The position numbers were made by a program, and so were the translations under genes. The notes below the pieces were generated by a model. The model worked only from the letters and a program-made list of their open reading frames with translations, was not told the origin of the DNA and made no database searches. Shown here one piece after another: positions 16,609 through 30,582 of a stretch of DNA of 64,000 nt. Within the stretch, counting starts at the first letter, position 1. The number at the start of each line of letters is the position of its first letter. Source of the DNA: CAVWZH01 sp963765285 (lineage in GTDB: Bacteria > Acidobacteriota > Terriglobia > Terriglobales > Acidobacteriaceae); NCBI GenBank assembly GCA_963765285.1, contig CAVXVR010000007.1, positions 62,001 through 126,000 on the forward strand, given 5' to 3'.

Positions 16609-17036
16609 GCGACTTTGTGCTCGATGCCAGCGTTGCAGTGAAATGGTGCCTGCCCGGGAACGACGAGCCGTTTACCGAACAGGCAGAAGTCCTGCTGGAA
16701 AAATACAGCCGGGGAGATGTCCGATTCCTCGTGCCGGATCTATTTTGGGCCGAGGTCGGCAACACGTTGTGGAAGGCGGTGCGCGCTGCGCGATTGCCGG
16801 CGGCGGAAGCCAGCGTTGCGCTCACGGCGGTGGTCCAACTAGGAATCCCGACAGTTTCCTGCGTTGAACTGGCCGAAAAGGCGCTGGAGATCTCTTTGCG
16901 GCACGAGCGCAGCTTTCATGACAGTCTTTACGTCGCACTCGCGGTACGATCATCGGCGCAAATGATCACCGCCGACGAGCGGCTCGCTAACGCGCTCGCC
17001 GCGCGGTTGCCGGTAAAGTGGTTGGGGGCGTTGTAG
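16605..17036 (+). CDS. PIN-domain toxin (VapC/FitB-like ribonuclease)
   Basis: 143 residues from a TTG start inside the antitoxin stop. The PIN acidic centre is complete: LDASVAVKW (Asp near residue 7), FWAEVGN, HDSLYVALA and TADERLAN. VapC-type proteins cut specific RNAs, often tRNA or rRNA, when free of antitoxin. The next gene starts directly after the TAG without a gap, so the pair may be co-transcribed with a glycosyltransferase; that looks accidental. Confidence 0.88.
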   Translation: MSDFVLDASVAVKWCLPGNDEPFTEQAEVLLEKYSRGDVRFLVPDLFWAEVGNTLWKAVRAARLPAAEASVALTAVVQLGIPTVSCVELAEKALEISLRHERSFHDSLYVALAVRSSAQMITADERLANALAARLPVKWLGAL

Positions 17037-18674
17037 ATGGCTGAGTCGAGAAGGCCAGAGATACCAGACGTAAAACCCGGGCTTAGTTCTCAGATCCATC
17101 CTGCCCTGCCTTCCGATTCTGCCGCACTGGTCGTGTTGATCGTCGCTTTCGGATTGCGTCTCTGGACGGCCTCAGCGACATTTCTTAATCCCGACGAGGC
17201 CATGCACTACGTAGTCGCCAACAAAACTTCTCTGGCGCTGGCCTACAAGTCGAGCTTCGCGCTAGTGCATCCTCCGCTGCTCGTGCTGCTGCTTTATTTC
17301 TGGCGGTCTCTGGGTACGTCAGAGCTTTTCTTGCGATTGCCCTCGGTGCTCGCGGGGACCGCCTTTTGCTGGCTGGTTTTCCGCTGGATCACAATTCTTC
17401 TGGGAAAGACAGCGGGATGGATCGGGCTGATTTTTGCCAGCTTTCTTCCTCCGTTGATCGCGCTCTCAGCAGAGATTCGGCAATATGCACTGTTACTCGC
17501 TTTTTTGGCCGCGACCGCACTTTACCTGGAACGTGCTTTGGCGGAGAAATCCTCCGCGAAGATGTTGCTCTCGGCGTTCTTCCTGTTTCTCGGGCTGCTC
17601 ACTCACTACTCAGCTTTTTTGTTCGCGGCGGCTATGGGTGTGTACGGCCTGCTGCGAGTGATTCGCGATCGGCCTCCGGCTCGAGTTACTGTCGCGTGGA
17701 TAGCAGGAGAAGCGGTCGGGCTGGGGCTATCGGTTTTCCTATGGATCACGCGTCTGTCGCGCCCCGGTAGTGGCCTTGCTGCGGGCCAGGGGAACCAGGT
17801 CTGGAATAGTTGGTACTTGCCTAATTCGTACTTTCACGCCGGTAAAGACAATCTGGTTTTGTTCGCGATCGGCAGAAGCTTTGGAGTGTTCCAATTTCTT
17901 TTCGGCCAGCTCGTGATTGGAGATCTCGCTTTCCTGGCGTTCGCCGCGGGCATTGTGTTGCTGGTGCGCAAGAAGCGGTTATCGGGGCAAAGTGCGCCTT
18001 CGCGGGAAGTGGCGACCTTGTTCGTGCTGCCCTTTGCAATTACTTGCGGCGCCGCAATCGCGCGGCTTTATCCATACGGAGGCAGCCGCCACACGGTGTT
18101 CCTTGCGATGTTCGGGCTCGCAGGCATGAGTTTCTTCGCAGCGTGGCTTGCCCGGCTCAGGCCAGCTTGGGGCATCGGCGTTGCCCTGCTGGTTGTGGTG
18201 CTATGCGGCGGACTAGGCACGCCGCGGCGTCCGTACATGCTGCGCCAGGACCAAAGCCGCGCTCATATGATTGCGGCTATCAATGCGATTCACAGCCAGA
18301 TCCCGCCGGGCGGACGCATCTTCGTTGATTCGCAGACTAATTTTCTGCTTCGGCATTATTTGTGTCCGCAGACCGATCCTGCGGCCATTCCGTTCGTCGG
18401 AAGTTTCAAGACTTATGATTGCGACGGCTATCAACTTACGATCACAACTCCCGAGATCAACATATTCAATGCCGCGAGTTTTCGAGAAAGCTGGCAGGGC
18501 CTGATTCGGCAGATGGCACTCAAATCCGGGAACGAGGTTTGCGTATTTCAGGCGGGCTGGGACATTCACCTGGCAGAAGAGTTGAAGCAAGATTCTCGGG
18601 AAGAAGAATTTCGCGACCTGAAGCCGGAATCATTCGGCCGCAACATCACATTCTTCAAACTGAAGGTCGCATAG
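17037..18674 (+). CDS. GT39/ArnT-like membrane glycosyltransferase
   Basis: 545 residues, with about ten membrane segments between residues 25 and 400 and a soluble end of ~140 residues. The first loop holds NPDEAMHYVV, the acidic motif that starts the active site of polyprenyl-phosphate-sugar transferases of the PMT/ArnT/GT39 group. HPPLLVLLLYFWRSLGTSELFLRLPSVL follows in the expected place. Such enzymes move a sugar from a lipid carrier to protein or lipid A outside the inner membrane; the acceptor is not visible. Start at 17037 directly follows the toxin stop. Confidence 0.82.
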   Translation: MAESRRPEIPDVKPGLSSQIHPALPSDSAALVVLIVAFGLRLWTASATFLNPDEAMHYVVANKTSLALAYKSSFALVHPPLLVLLLYFWRSLGTSELFLRLPSVLAGTAFCWLVFRWITILLGKTAGWIGLIFASFLPPLIALSAEIRQYALLLAFLAATALYLERALAEKSSAKMLLSAFFLFLGLLTHYSAFLFAAAMGVYGLLRVIRDRPPARVTVAWIAGEAVGLGLSVFLWITRLSRPGSGLAAGQGNQVWNSWYLPNSYFHAGKDNLVLFAIGRSFGVFQFLFGQLVIGDLAFLAFAAGIVLLVRKKRLSGQSAPSREVATLFVLPFAITCGAAIARLYPYGGSRHTVFLAMFGLAGMSFFAAWLARLRPAWGIGVALLVVVLCGGLGTPRRPYMLRQDQSRAHMIAAINAIHSQIPPGGRIFVDSQTNFLLRHYLCPQTDPAAIPFVGSFKTYDCDGYQLTITTPEINIFNAASFRESWQGLIRQMALKSGNEVCVFQAGWDIHLAEELKQDSREEEFRDLKPESFGRNITFFKLKVA

Positions 18675-18683
18675 CACGGCCAT

Positions 18684-19862
18684 TCAATACCCGCTAGAAG
18701 AGAAGTTGAGCCCCAGCGCGTGCAACGTAACCGGGTCGGGCATAGCTTTGCCGTTGCTCTTGGTGACTACGCCGAAGCCGCCGCTGTAATCCCACATCGT
18801 CCAGCCCATGCCGTGGCGTTCAAGCGTGGTGCGCACATCGCTGATCCATTGCGCGCGATCGCGCGGATCAGCATTCGCTCGGTAGACGCCGAACTCGTTG
18901 CAAATGACCGGAACCCCTTGCCGCGCAGCCCACGCGGCGACGGCCCCAATTTCCACCTCGATCCGCGCGGCATCCCAATGCTCCGCTCCGTAACGAAGCA
19001 GGTAAAGACGATTGATATCGTCCGGCACTCGCGAAGCAGCCTTCTGGGTCGACTCTGGAGTCGAGGGATACGACAACCCATTAATCTCGTGCCAGAAATT
19101 GGTTGCCCAGGTCGCGCCCTGATGCGTGAAAACATAGGGCTCGTAGAAATGAAAGGTGTAGATGACGTTGGGGTCGCGCAAGGGTTCCAGAAAGATAAGT
19201 TCGTCCTCCGCTGACCAGCGCGCGCCGGTGGCGATGATCGTGTGCTGTGGCGCGCCTTCGCGAATTGCCGCCGCCAGTTTGCTCTGTATGCCGGACCAGC
19301 GAAAGCGGTCGCGCATCTCCGGTTCGTTCAATATCTCGAAAAACACGCGGTCAGGATCGAGCCGCGAATAGCGCCGGGCAAGCGCCCGCCAGAAATCGGC
19401 GAGTTGTTCGACGAAGTCGTCGTCGCTCGCTGGTTTCGCTTTGAAGTCGCCGTCAGGGTGGAGATCGACGACCACAGCCAATCCCTGATCAAGAATCATT
19501 TTAATCGCGGAATCAAGATAAGCCAGATAGTCCGCGGGAATGTCGTCGGCGTGGCCCCGCCGGAACATAGGCTGCGGATTGACGCTCAAACGGACGTGAT
19601 CGAAGCCCATGGCGCGGATCAGAGCGATGTCTTGCGCGGTCGTCCAGGTCTGAAAGTGTTCCTTCGTATATCCCTTGGGATCGTAGACTTGGGCGAACCA
19701 TTCGCTGGCGTTGACGCCGTGACGCAAGTGGAAGAGCCGGCCGGGTGGCACGGCGGAAAGCGGCTGCCCTGGCGTCTGCGCCAGCGACGGCGCAAGCATT
19801 AGTACGAGCGCAGAAATCCAGGATGCGATCGGGGAGAGTTTCACGCGAAGAAATTTCTTCAT
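18684..19862 (-). CDS. secreted glycoside hydrolase family 5 (cellulase-like)
   Basis: 392 residues from the ATG at 19862; this start places a good signal peptide (KLSPIASWISALVLMLAPSLA) at the N-terminus, whereas the longer frame adds 54 Arg-rich residues. The GH5 barrel shows GFDHVRLSVNPQPMF, FFEILNEPEMRDRFRW with the acid/base glutamate in NEP, TFHFYEPYVFTHQGATW, and VICNEFGVYR with the nucleophile glutamate. It cleaves a beta-glycan outside the cytoplasm; substrate (cellulose, mannan or other) not resolved. It overlaps nothing and ends just short of the GT39 gene, convergent with it. Confidence 0.88.
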   Translation of the reverse strand: MKKFLRVKLSPIASWISALVLMLAPSLAQTPGQPLSAVPPGRLFHLRHGVNASEWFAQVYDPKGYTKEHFQTWTTAQDIALIRAMGFDHVRLSVNPQPMFRRGHADDIPADYLAYLDSAIKMILDQGLAVVVDLHPDGDFKAKPASDDDFVEQLADFWRALARRYSRLDPDRVFFEILNEPEMRDRFRWSGIQSKLAAAIREGAPQHTIIATGARWSAEDELIFLEPLRDPNVIYTFHFYEPYVFTHQGATWATNFWHEINGLSYPSTPESTQKAASRVPDDINRLYLLRYGAEHWDAARIEVEIGAVAAWAARQGVPVICNEFGVYRANADPRDRAQWISDVRTTLERHGMGWTMWDYSGGFGVVTKSNGKAMPDPVTLHALGLNFSSSGY

Positions 19863-19869
19863 TGAAGAC

Positions 19870-21996
19870 TCAACTGAGAATCGGCAGCGCGCGGACGCGC
19901 TTCTTGGTCGCGGCGTAAATCGCGTTGCACAACGCCGGAGCCAGCGGCGGCACGGGAGGCTCACCCGCCCCGGTTGGCGCTTCGGTGCTCTCCACAAAAT
20001 AAGCCTCGATCTCTGGCGCTTCATTCATGCGGATGGGCGCATAGTCATCGAAATTTCCCTGCACCACGCGTCCTTTCTCAATCGTGATCTGCGCACGCAA
20101 AGCGTTGGCCAGCGCAAAGGTGATTCCGCCCTTGATCTGTTGCTCGAGAATGTTGGGATTGACCACCTGCCCGCAATCCATCACGCCAACCACGCGATGC
20201 ACCCGCGGTTGATCGTTCTCCATCGAAATCTCGACCACCTCGGCCATGTAGGTGCCGAAGCATCCAAAGCAAGCCACGCCATGATAATGTCCCGCAGGCA
20301 ACGGCTTGCCCCACCCGGCTTTGTCCGCGGCCATCTGCAAGGCTCCACGCATGCGGCCTGTTTTCCAGGTGGTGTCGAAAAACTTGATGTCCTGGTCTTT
20401 TGAAAGCAAGTGCAACCGGTAATCCAGCGGATCTTTGCCGGCCGCCGCCGCCATCTCATCAATGAACGATTCCGATGCAAACGCTGTTTCCAGTCCATAC
20501 ACCGATCGCATGTAGGCGGGAGGGACCGGAGTAACCGTCATCACGTACTCGACCAGTGCGTTGGGGAGAGAGTAGATCAGAGAAGCCTCGTCCGGCAGGT
20601 CGGCATCAACTTCGGGCGACGGACCGGGAAACCCTTTCTGAGTGTTAATGGAAGGCTCCACGATGCGATGAGAAAAAGCCGCCGGCCAGCCGCTGCCGTC
20701 GAGCACGCCGCTCAGCACGTGATAGCTCGCCGGACGGTACGTGGAAAACCGCATGTCGTCTTCGCGCGTCCAGATCACTTTGACCGGCACGTTGGCAGCT
20801 TTCGAGACCAGGGCCGCTTCGACAGCGTAATCGTGCTCAAGGCGGCGGCCGAAGCCTCCGCCCAGCAGCGTAACGTTGATCTTGACCTGGTCCGGATCCA
20901 GGCCCACCGCCTTGGCGACGGCATCGCGAACATCCGGCGGCCATTGCATCGGCCCCCAAACTTCGCAATTCGATCCCCGAAAGTGGGCCGTGCAATTGCC
21001 CGGCTCCAGGGGAGCGTGAGCCATCAGGGGAGTCTGGTACGTCGCCTGGATTCGCCTGCCGGAGACTCTCGAAACATCGCCCGTGGAATAAAGCGTCGCA
21101 GCTTTGTTGGAAGCAGCCTTCTTGAGCGCATCATAAATCGCCGCCTGATTCAGGTCCTTGTTCGGCCCTTCATCCCAGGTGACATTCAGCACGCGGCGTC
21201 CTTCCATCGCGCCCCACACACTATCGGCGACGACGGCAACAGCCGAGTCGCCGATCTTTCCCGATGTAACCGACGCCGGAAATCTTCTTCGACTCGCTGT
21301 CGTCGAAGCTCGCCACTTTGCCGCCAATCACCGGGCAACGCGCCAGCAGTGCATACTTCATGTCAGGCACGCGCAAGTCGATGCCGAAGATCGCAGCTGC
21401 CATCAACTTTGGAGGGAACGTCGAGCCGCGGAACCGGCTTGCCGATCAGTTTGTAATCCTTCGCATCCTTCAGCGGAGGGAACGCCGGAATGGGCTGCAC
21501 CGCAGCCTTAGCCGCTAGTTGCCCGTAACTCAAGCGGCGGTTCGAGGCGGCATGCACTACGAAACTGTTTTCAGCCGCGCATCCCGACCGCGGTACGCCC
21601 CACTCAAGCGCAGCCGCGCTGATCAGCATCTCGCGGGCGGCAGCGCCGGCCTTGCGCAGCGGGTCCCATGAAATGCGAGTGCTCGCGCTGGAACCAGTTT
21701 GCTGGTCTCCATAGAGAGTCGGGTTGGCTCCGGCCTGCTCGATGGTGATTTGCTTCCAGTCTGCTTCCAGTTCCTCGGCAAGAATCATGGGCAGGGACGT
21801 GCGCACTCCCTGCCCCATTTCCGACCGCGCGACAACAATTGTAATTTTCCCGTCAGGCGCGATTTTCAGGAATGCATTGGGCGCGAAGGTAGCGCCGTTG
21901 CTCGAGCCGCCATGCGGAAGATAGAAAGCCAATGACCAGGCCAGCGCCGGCAGCGGCTCCGATGGCAAGAAATCCACGGCGAGAGACCGAACTCAC
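19870..21996 (-). CDS. molybdopterin-binding hydroxylase large subunit (IorB-like), three +1 frameshifts
   Basis: Large subunit of an aldehyde/isoquinoline-oxidoreductase type molybdenum hydroxylase, which hydroxylates or oxidises a substrate outside the cytoplasm. Reading begins at a GTG (21996) overlapping the small-subunit TGA and gives VSSVSRRGFLAIGAAAGAG, a twin-arginine export signal. Extra single bases lie near 21924, 21395 and 21257-21259. Removing each restores the family sequence (FYLPHGGSS, then VDGSAIFGIDLRVPDMKYA, then GYIGKIGDSAVAVV), giving about 707 residues of normal IorB length. The three insertions sum to one codon, so the two ends share a frame. Later motifs such as GGGFGRRLEHDYAVEAA and QIKGGITFALANALR are intact. 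Natural decay and assembly error both fit. Confidence 0.85.
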
Positions 21997-22454
21997 CGGC
22001 CACCTCCCGCCGCCCGATGAATCGCCTTGCGGATACGGTCATAGGTACCGCAGCGGCAAATGTTTCCCGTCATTGCCTGCGTGATCTGCTCATCCGAGGG
22101 CTGCGGATTCTTCGAGAGCAAAGCCGCCGCCGCCATGATCTGGCCGGTCTGGCAATAGCCGCACTGGGGCACATCCTCGGCGATCCAGGCTTGTTGCACG
22201 GGATGAAGCCCATTTGCGCCCAGTCCTTCGATAGTAATGATGTTTTTCCCGACGGCCTGCGAGACTGGTGTTGAGCAGGAACGAATCGCCACGCCGTCTA
22301 CATGCACCGTGCAAGCGCCGCAGAGACCGGCACCGCATCCGAACTTGGTTCCGGTGAGTTGCAGTGTGTCGCGCAATACCCAAAGCAACGGAGTCTGGGG
22401 CGAGACGCTGACTTTCCGCTCATTCCCATTCACTCGCAGAGTCAGGTCCGGCAT
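21993..22454 (-). CDS. [2Fe-2S] small subunit of the molybdenum hydroxylase (IorA-like)
   Basis: 153 residues. It carries two [2Fe-2S] clusters: the plant-ferredoxin type in CGAGLCGACTVHVDG with a further Cys in RSCSTPV, and the helical type in CGYCQTGQIM and CRCGTYDRIRKAI. Such subunits pass electrons from the molybdenum centre of the IorB-like partner, whose gene overlaps by four bases (GTGA), to a membrane or soluble acceptor. There is no FAD subunit nearby, as usual for the IorAB class that hands electrons to cytochromes. It has no export signal and would ride with the Tat-exported partner. Confidence 0.93.
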   Translation of the reverse strand: MPDLTLRVNGNERKVSVSPQTPLLWVLRDTLQLTGTKFGCGAGLCGACTVHVDGVAIRSCSTPVSQAVGKNIITIEGLGANGLHPVQQAWIAEDVPQCGYCQTGQIMAAAALLSKNPQPSDEQITQAMTGNICRCGTYDRIRKAIHRAAGGGR

Positions 22455-22531
22455 GAGGTCCCTCAGGATGAGTCAACACATGGTAGCGAAAAACGGCTGG
22501 CAAGGGGAGTGTAACAGCAGATTTGCGGCGG

Positions 22532-23257
22532 CTATTTCAGTTCCTGCAAACGCGCGGAAGCAATCTGCGCGGCTTCGCTGTTGGGGTTGTCTTTCTGTAC
22601 TTGCTGATAGAGTTGTTTGGCATCGGCAGCCTTCTGCTCCGCTTGATACGTCGCCGCCAGTTCCAGTTGCGCCATCGGCTTGCTCACGGTGCTCGCCGGC
22701 TTTGCGATGAGCTGGTTGTAGAGGTCGACAGCGTCTTTATTGCGGTTGGTGTTGCGGTAAACAGAGGCTAGTGCAAGTTTGGCAAGGGCGGCAACCCCGG
22801 CGTCGCCCGAGCCGCTAACGGCTTTCAAGTCGCGTTCCGCACCTGCGTTGTCCCCAAGCTGAGCCGACGTCAACCCTAGAAAATAACGGGCAACTTCAGC
22901 AGAGCGCGTGTGCGCGTATTTGTCGACGATCCCTTGAAGCTGCTTATGCGCCTCGGCGGCGCGTTCTTTCGGCGAGGCGAACGTGGGATAGTCGGGGTCA
23001 GCGGGAGCGCCCGGCTGGCGCAACGGAGTGTCGAGCGTCCGGACGGCCCGGTTCAATTCGACGCTGGCTCGCTGGTCCTCCTGATTCAGGTAATACCAGG
23101 CTCCGGAAAAAGCAGCCGCCAGCACCAGCACGATTATTCCACCGGTCAGGAGCCTGGACTTGTGCTCGACCGACCAGTGGACCGTGGCTTCGGCAGCTTC
23201 AATGGTGGTCCGGCTGAATTTGTCCTGTTTCAGTTGATGGCGGGTTTCTGCGCGCAC
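22532..23257 (-). CDS. membrane-anchored tetratricopeptide repeat protein (YfgM-like)
   Basis: 241 residues from a GTG at 23257, supported by AAGGGGAG just upstream. A charged cytoplasmic start (AETRHQLKQDKFSRTTIEAAE), one membrane helix (LLTGGIIVLVLAAAFSGAWYYL) and then four to five TPR-like helical pairs in the periplasm, for example SAEVARYFLGLTSAQLGDNAGAERDL. The layout equals YfgM, which attends the Sec translocon and chaperones outer-membrane proteins; that role is inferred by architecture only. Confidence 0.75.
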   Translation of the reverse strand: MRAETRHQLKQDKFSRTTIEAAEATVHWSVEHKSRLLTGGIIVLVLAAAFSGAWYYLNQEDQRASVELNRAVRTLDTPLRQPGAPADPDYPTFASPKERAAEAHKQLQGIVDKYAHTRSAEVARYFLGLTSAQLGDNAGAERDLKAVSGSGDAGVAALAKLALASVYRNTNRNKDAVDLYNQLIAKPASTVSKPMAQLELAATYQAEQKAADAKQLYQQVQKDNPNSEAAQIASARLQELK

Positions 23258-23411
23258 GAACTCCCCTTATGGCTTTGCGTGGGAACTCACAAACACTTAG
23301 TCTAACAGGCAAAAATCATCACCGTCAAAGCCGCAGAACCTCGCGCATAATGCCGCGCTTCGGAATGGCAACACTTTGTAGATGTCTTAAACTACACCGC
23401 TGCAGAGGCGA

Positions 23412-23714
23412 TCAATCTCGTCCAAAACCGTCCGGCTGCTCCAGGCGTTCGTACACCTTCACGATGCGGATTTCATTTCCCAATTTCGCCCAACACCGGA
23501 GCACCTCCGGGTCTTCCTGGGCGGCACGGCGAGCTTCTTCCGACTTCCAGTAACGAAGCAATACGTATTGTGACTGCCCGTCGCGGTACAAGGTGTCCCG
23601 GCTGTATCCGCCGGCAGAAAGCACGGCGAACAGATCGCGCATGGTCGAAAGCGACGCTTCTTCGTGGCCGGGCAACGGCTCGTAGATGGCGATCGACAGT
23701 ATTTCGTGCGGCAC
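23412..23714 (-). CDS. small alpha/beta-barrel protein (antibiotic-biosynthesis-monooxygenase-like)
   Basis: 100 residues from a GTG at 23714 with GAGG before it, eight bases after the pyruvate kinase stop. A longer frame reaches into pyk but has no RBS. The pattern ILSIAIYEPLPGHEEASLSTMRDLF, QYVLLRYWKSEEARRAAQEDPEVLRCW resembles the dimeric ferredoxin-like ABM/Dabb barrels, which may be small oxygenases or just binding domains. Its probable co-transcription with pyk gives no firm clue. Confidence 0.6.
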   Translation of the reverse strand: MPHEILSIAIYEPLPGHEEASLSTMRDLFAVLSAGGYSRDTLYRDGQSQYVLLRYWKSEEARRAAQEDPEVLRCWAKLGNEIRIVKVYERLEQPDGFGRD

Positions 23715-23722
23715 GATTGTCC

Positions 23723-25246
23723 TCAAAGACGGTTGCGAGTTGGTTTGTGCTTCCGCTGTTGACGCGAACCTTTCCGTTCTTCGTCTGGGGTCACCACGTG
23801 CAGGCGCATGAAGTTCGTGGAACCAGAAGCCATCTGCGTCCCCGCCACGATGCCCAGCACATCTCCATGCCTGATCTGCTTGCGGCGCAAGAGTTCCTGC
23901 TCGGCGGCTACAAGCATCTGTTCCGCCGTGCGGGCTGACTCGCGCCGGACGGGCCGCACGCCCCACAACAAGTTCATGCGGTTACAAACCTCGGGAACAT
24001 AGCTGAAAGCGTAAACCGCCGAGCTGGGACGATACTTCGACAGCAGACGTGCCGTGTCGCCAGACTCCGTGAATACGGCGATGGCGCTCATGTGCAAGTC
24101 TTCCGCGGCGTGAGCAATCGATTCGCAGATCGCCTCGGCGACCGACAGTCGGCGGTGCTGGCGGCGCCTGGGGTGCTCGAACTCAGCCATGTTGCTCTCG
24201 GCCTCCACCACAATCCTGGCCATCATAGTCAACGCCTCGCTCGGATAGCTGCCGGTGGCGGTTTCCGCAGAAAGCATCACCGCATCGGTCCCATCGAAAA
24301 CCGCGTTGGCCACATCACTGGCCTCGGCCCGTGTGGGGCGCGGATTTTCGATCATGGACTCCAGCATCTGGGTGGCGATGATCACAGGCTTGCGCCAGTC
24401 GGCGGCGCGGCGGATCACATATTTCTGGATGACCGGAACTTTCTCCGGCGGCATCTCGACACCCAGGTCGCCACGGGCCACCATTACGCCGTCCGCCGCT
24501 TCGAAGATTTCCTCCAGTTTTTTCAGGGCCTGCGGTTTCTCCAGTTTGGCGATGACCGGGACCGCCTTGCCTTGGGCCGCTATCAGCTTCTTTGCCAGAC
24601 GAACATCGGCGCCGGAGCGAACGAACGAGAGAGCTATGAGATCCACTCCCTGCTGCAGTCCGAATTTCAGATCGGCGCGGTCTTTGGCGGTGAGCGCCGG
24701 GACGGAAAGTGCCGCACCGGGCAGATTGATGCCCTGATGCTCCGCCAACTGGCCACCGTTCGCCACCTCGCACTCCACATCCCCGCCGCGAACTCGAAAC
24801 ACGCGCAACTCAATCAATCCGTCGGAAAGCAGAATGCGGGCGCCCGGCCGTACTTCCTCGGCCAGTTGCTGGAATGTCGTGGAAATCAAAGCCGGTGTTC
24901 CTTCGACGCTGCGAGATGTAATGGTCACGCGGGACCCGGTTCTCAGGCTGACCGGCTTGTGGTCCTTGAGAGCGCCGGTGCGGATCTTGGGGCCTTGCAG
25001 GTCTTGCAGGATGCAGATGGTGCGGTTTTCCAGCCTGGCGGCACGCCGCAGCCTGGCCACGTTGCGGGCGTGATCGTCATGAGTGCCGTGCGAAAAATTC
25101 AGCCGCGCGACATCCATGCCCAGACGCATGAATTCCCGAATCTTAGCTTCGGTATTGCTGGACGGGCCGATGGTGCAAATAATCTTGGCGCGGCGCATCG
25201 GCGCCGCGGAGGGCGCAACTTGATCGGTCTCCAGCGTCTGTTGCAA
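23723..25246 (-). CDS. pyk: pyruvate kinase
   Basis: 507 residues; final step of glycolysis, PEP plus ADP to pyruvate and ATP. Family blocks are complete: AKIICTIGPSSNTEAKIREFMRLGMDVARLNFSHG, the active-site VIAKLEKPQALKKLEEIFEAADGVMVARGDLGVEMP, and ATQMLESMIENPRPTRAEASDVANAVFDGTDAVMLSAETATG. The C-terminal domain (GDVLGIVAGTQMASGSTNFMRLHVV) is complete too. I favour the TTG at 25246 behind GAGGGAGA; an ATG 16 codons later is possible and would give the more usual N-terminus. Confidence 0.95.
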   Translation of the reverse strand: MQQTLETDQVAPSAAPMRRAKIICTIGPSSNTEAKIREFMRLGMDVARLNFSHGTHDDHARNVARLRRAARLENRTICILQDLQGPKIRTGALKDHKPVSLRTGSRVTITSRSVEGTPALISTTFQQLAEEVRPGARILLSDGLIELRVFRVRGGDVECEVANGGQLAEHQGINLPGAALSVPALTAKDRADLKFGLQQGVDLIALSFVRSGADVRLAKKLIAAQGKAVPVIAKLEKPQALKKLEEIFEAADGVMVARGDLGVEMPPEKVPVIQKYVIRRAADWRKPVIIATQMLESMIENPRPTRAEASDVANAVFDGTDAVMLSAETATGSYPSEALTMMARIVVEAESNMAEFEHPRRRQHRRLSVAEAICESIAHAAEDLHMSAIAVFTESGDTARLLSKYRPSSAVYAFSYVPEVCNRMNLLWGVRPVRRESARTAEQMLVAAEQELLRRKQIRHGDVLGIVAGTQMASGSTNFMRLHVVTPDEERKGSRQQRKHKPTRNRL

Positions 25247-25308
25247 GTTCTCCCTCGCGGCATGGTGCCAGTCGATCAGCCGCGTCCTCCACAGGTGCCG
25301 TCGGGCAG

Positions 25309-26274
25309 TTAAAGAACGTGCAGGCCGGAACTGGAAATCTCAGTGAGTTCCTTGCCCAGTTTCGACCGTGGGAAGAGCATGGCGTTGAATTCCGCGCCCA
25401 CCAGAATGATCAGCGAGATCATGTACATCCAGACCAGCAGAGCGATACCCACTCCGAGTGAGCCGTAGAGGATGCTGTAGTCCGCGTAGCGCTGCAAATA
25501 CCAGCCAAATAACGCCGTCGCGGCAAACCACAGGGCGGTGGCTAAAGTGGCGCCAGGCAGCACGCTGTGCCAGGGCTGGGTACGGGGTACGGCGTTGTGG
25601 TAAATCAGCGCGATGACCGCGATGCTGGTCAGTCCCGCGATGAACCAGCGGATGGCCGTCCACATCAGCAGAATATATGGGCCGAACTCATGTCCGATCT
25701 CAAATAGGATGCGGGTTTCAATGCGGCTGCCGAAGGCCACCAGAATCGTGGCAAAAGTGAGCGGGATGCCGGCGAGAATCACCAGCGAAAACGCGATAAT
25801 CCGTTCCTTCACCAGTCCCCATCGCTTGGGCAGTTCGTAGGAGCGGCGGAAGCCTTCCATCCACGAGATCATCACACCGGAGGCAGTCCATAAAGTGATG
25901 AGCGACGCCGTGATCAACACGCCCACGGGGCGGTCGGAGCGTTCCTTCAAGTAGGCTAGGGCAGCCCCGCTGCCCGCAGGAAGAATGCGGCCGAGGGCGT
26001 AAGAGATTTCCCGCAGGTAGACCTCAGTTTTGCGGGAAGTGGCCAGTACAGAACCCACCACCAGCAGAAGCGGGAAAAACGTAAGAATGGAGGAATACGC
26101 CGACGCTTTGGCAATGGCAAACGCGTCATGCTGAAACGCGCGCCAGAAGGCAAGCCGAAGCAGCCGTAGAAAACGAAGGAGCACTGGCTTCAGAGTATTG
26201 TGCCCGGGCATCTGGTGCAACTGGGAAGTGCCAGAGCGTTCCGGACCAGGTAGTTGTTGAAGGCTCGCGTTCAT
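25309..26274 (-). CDS. YihY/BrkB family membrane protein
   Basis: 321 residues with six membrane segments. The family start FWRAFQHDAFAIAKASAYSSILTFFPLLLVV and the loop LKERSDRPVGVLITASLITLWTASGVM are typical, as is YGSLGVGIALLVWMYMISLIILVGAEFNA. Members were once called ribonuclease BN; their role is unproven and transport has been suggested. It lies between pyk and the end of rpoC on the same strand, but the rpoC terminator separates it from the polymerase operon. Confidence 0.88.
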   Translation of the reverse strand: MNASLQQLPGPERSGTSQLHQMPGHNTLKPVLLRFLRLLRLAFWRAFQHDAFAIAKASAYSSILTFFPLLLVVGSVLATSRKTEVYLREISYALGRILPAGSGAALAYLKERSDRPVGVLITASLITLWTASGVMISWMEGFRRSYELPKRWGLVKERIIAFSLVILAGIPLTFATILVAFGSRIETRILFEIGHEFGPYILLMWTAIRWFIAGLTSIAVIALIYHNAVPRTQPWHSVLPGATLATALWFAATALFGWYLQRYADYSILYGSLGVGIALLVWMYMISLIILVGAEFNAMLFPRSKLGKELTEISSSGLHVL

Positions 26275-26297
26275 GGGGGAAGAAGCAAAGCGCGCGG

Positions 26298-26328
26298 AAA
26301 AACGTTGGGGGCGGACAAGTCCGCCCCC
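26298..26328 (-). terminator. intrinsic terminator after rpoC
   Basis: GGGGGCGGAC and GTCCGCCCCC flank two bases at 26307-26328; on the minus strand the stem is followed by AACGTTTTT. It closes the long tRNA-to-rpoC block 17 bases after the rpoC stop. Confidence 0.8.
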
Positions 26329-26344
26329 ATTTGTTCCCGTGACC

Positions 26345-30532
<4,188 letters not shown>

Positions 30533-30582
30533 GGTGGTCCTCCACTCCTGCGGTAGTTCGCCACCGCTGGCGGCTCTGGAAA

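Noticed and set aside
23412..23966. Longer 184-residue version of the small alpha/beta-barrel gene reaching into pyk
   Set aside because: The extra N-terminal part is Arg/Ala-rich antisense-like sequence from inside pyk's own frame and lacks an RBS, whereas GTG 23714 has GAGG.
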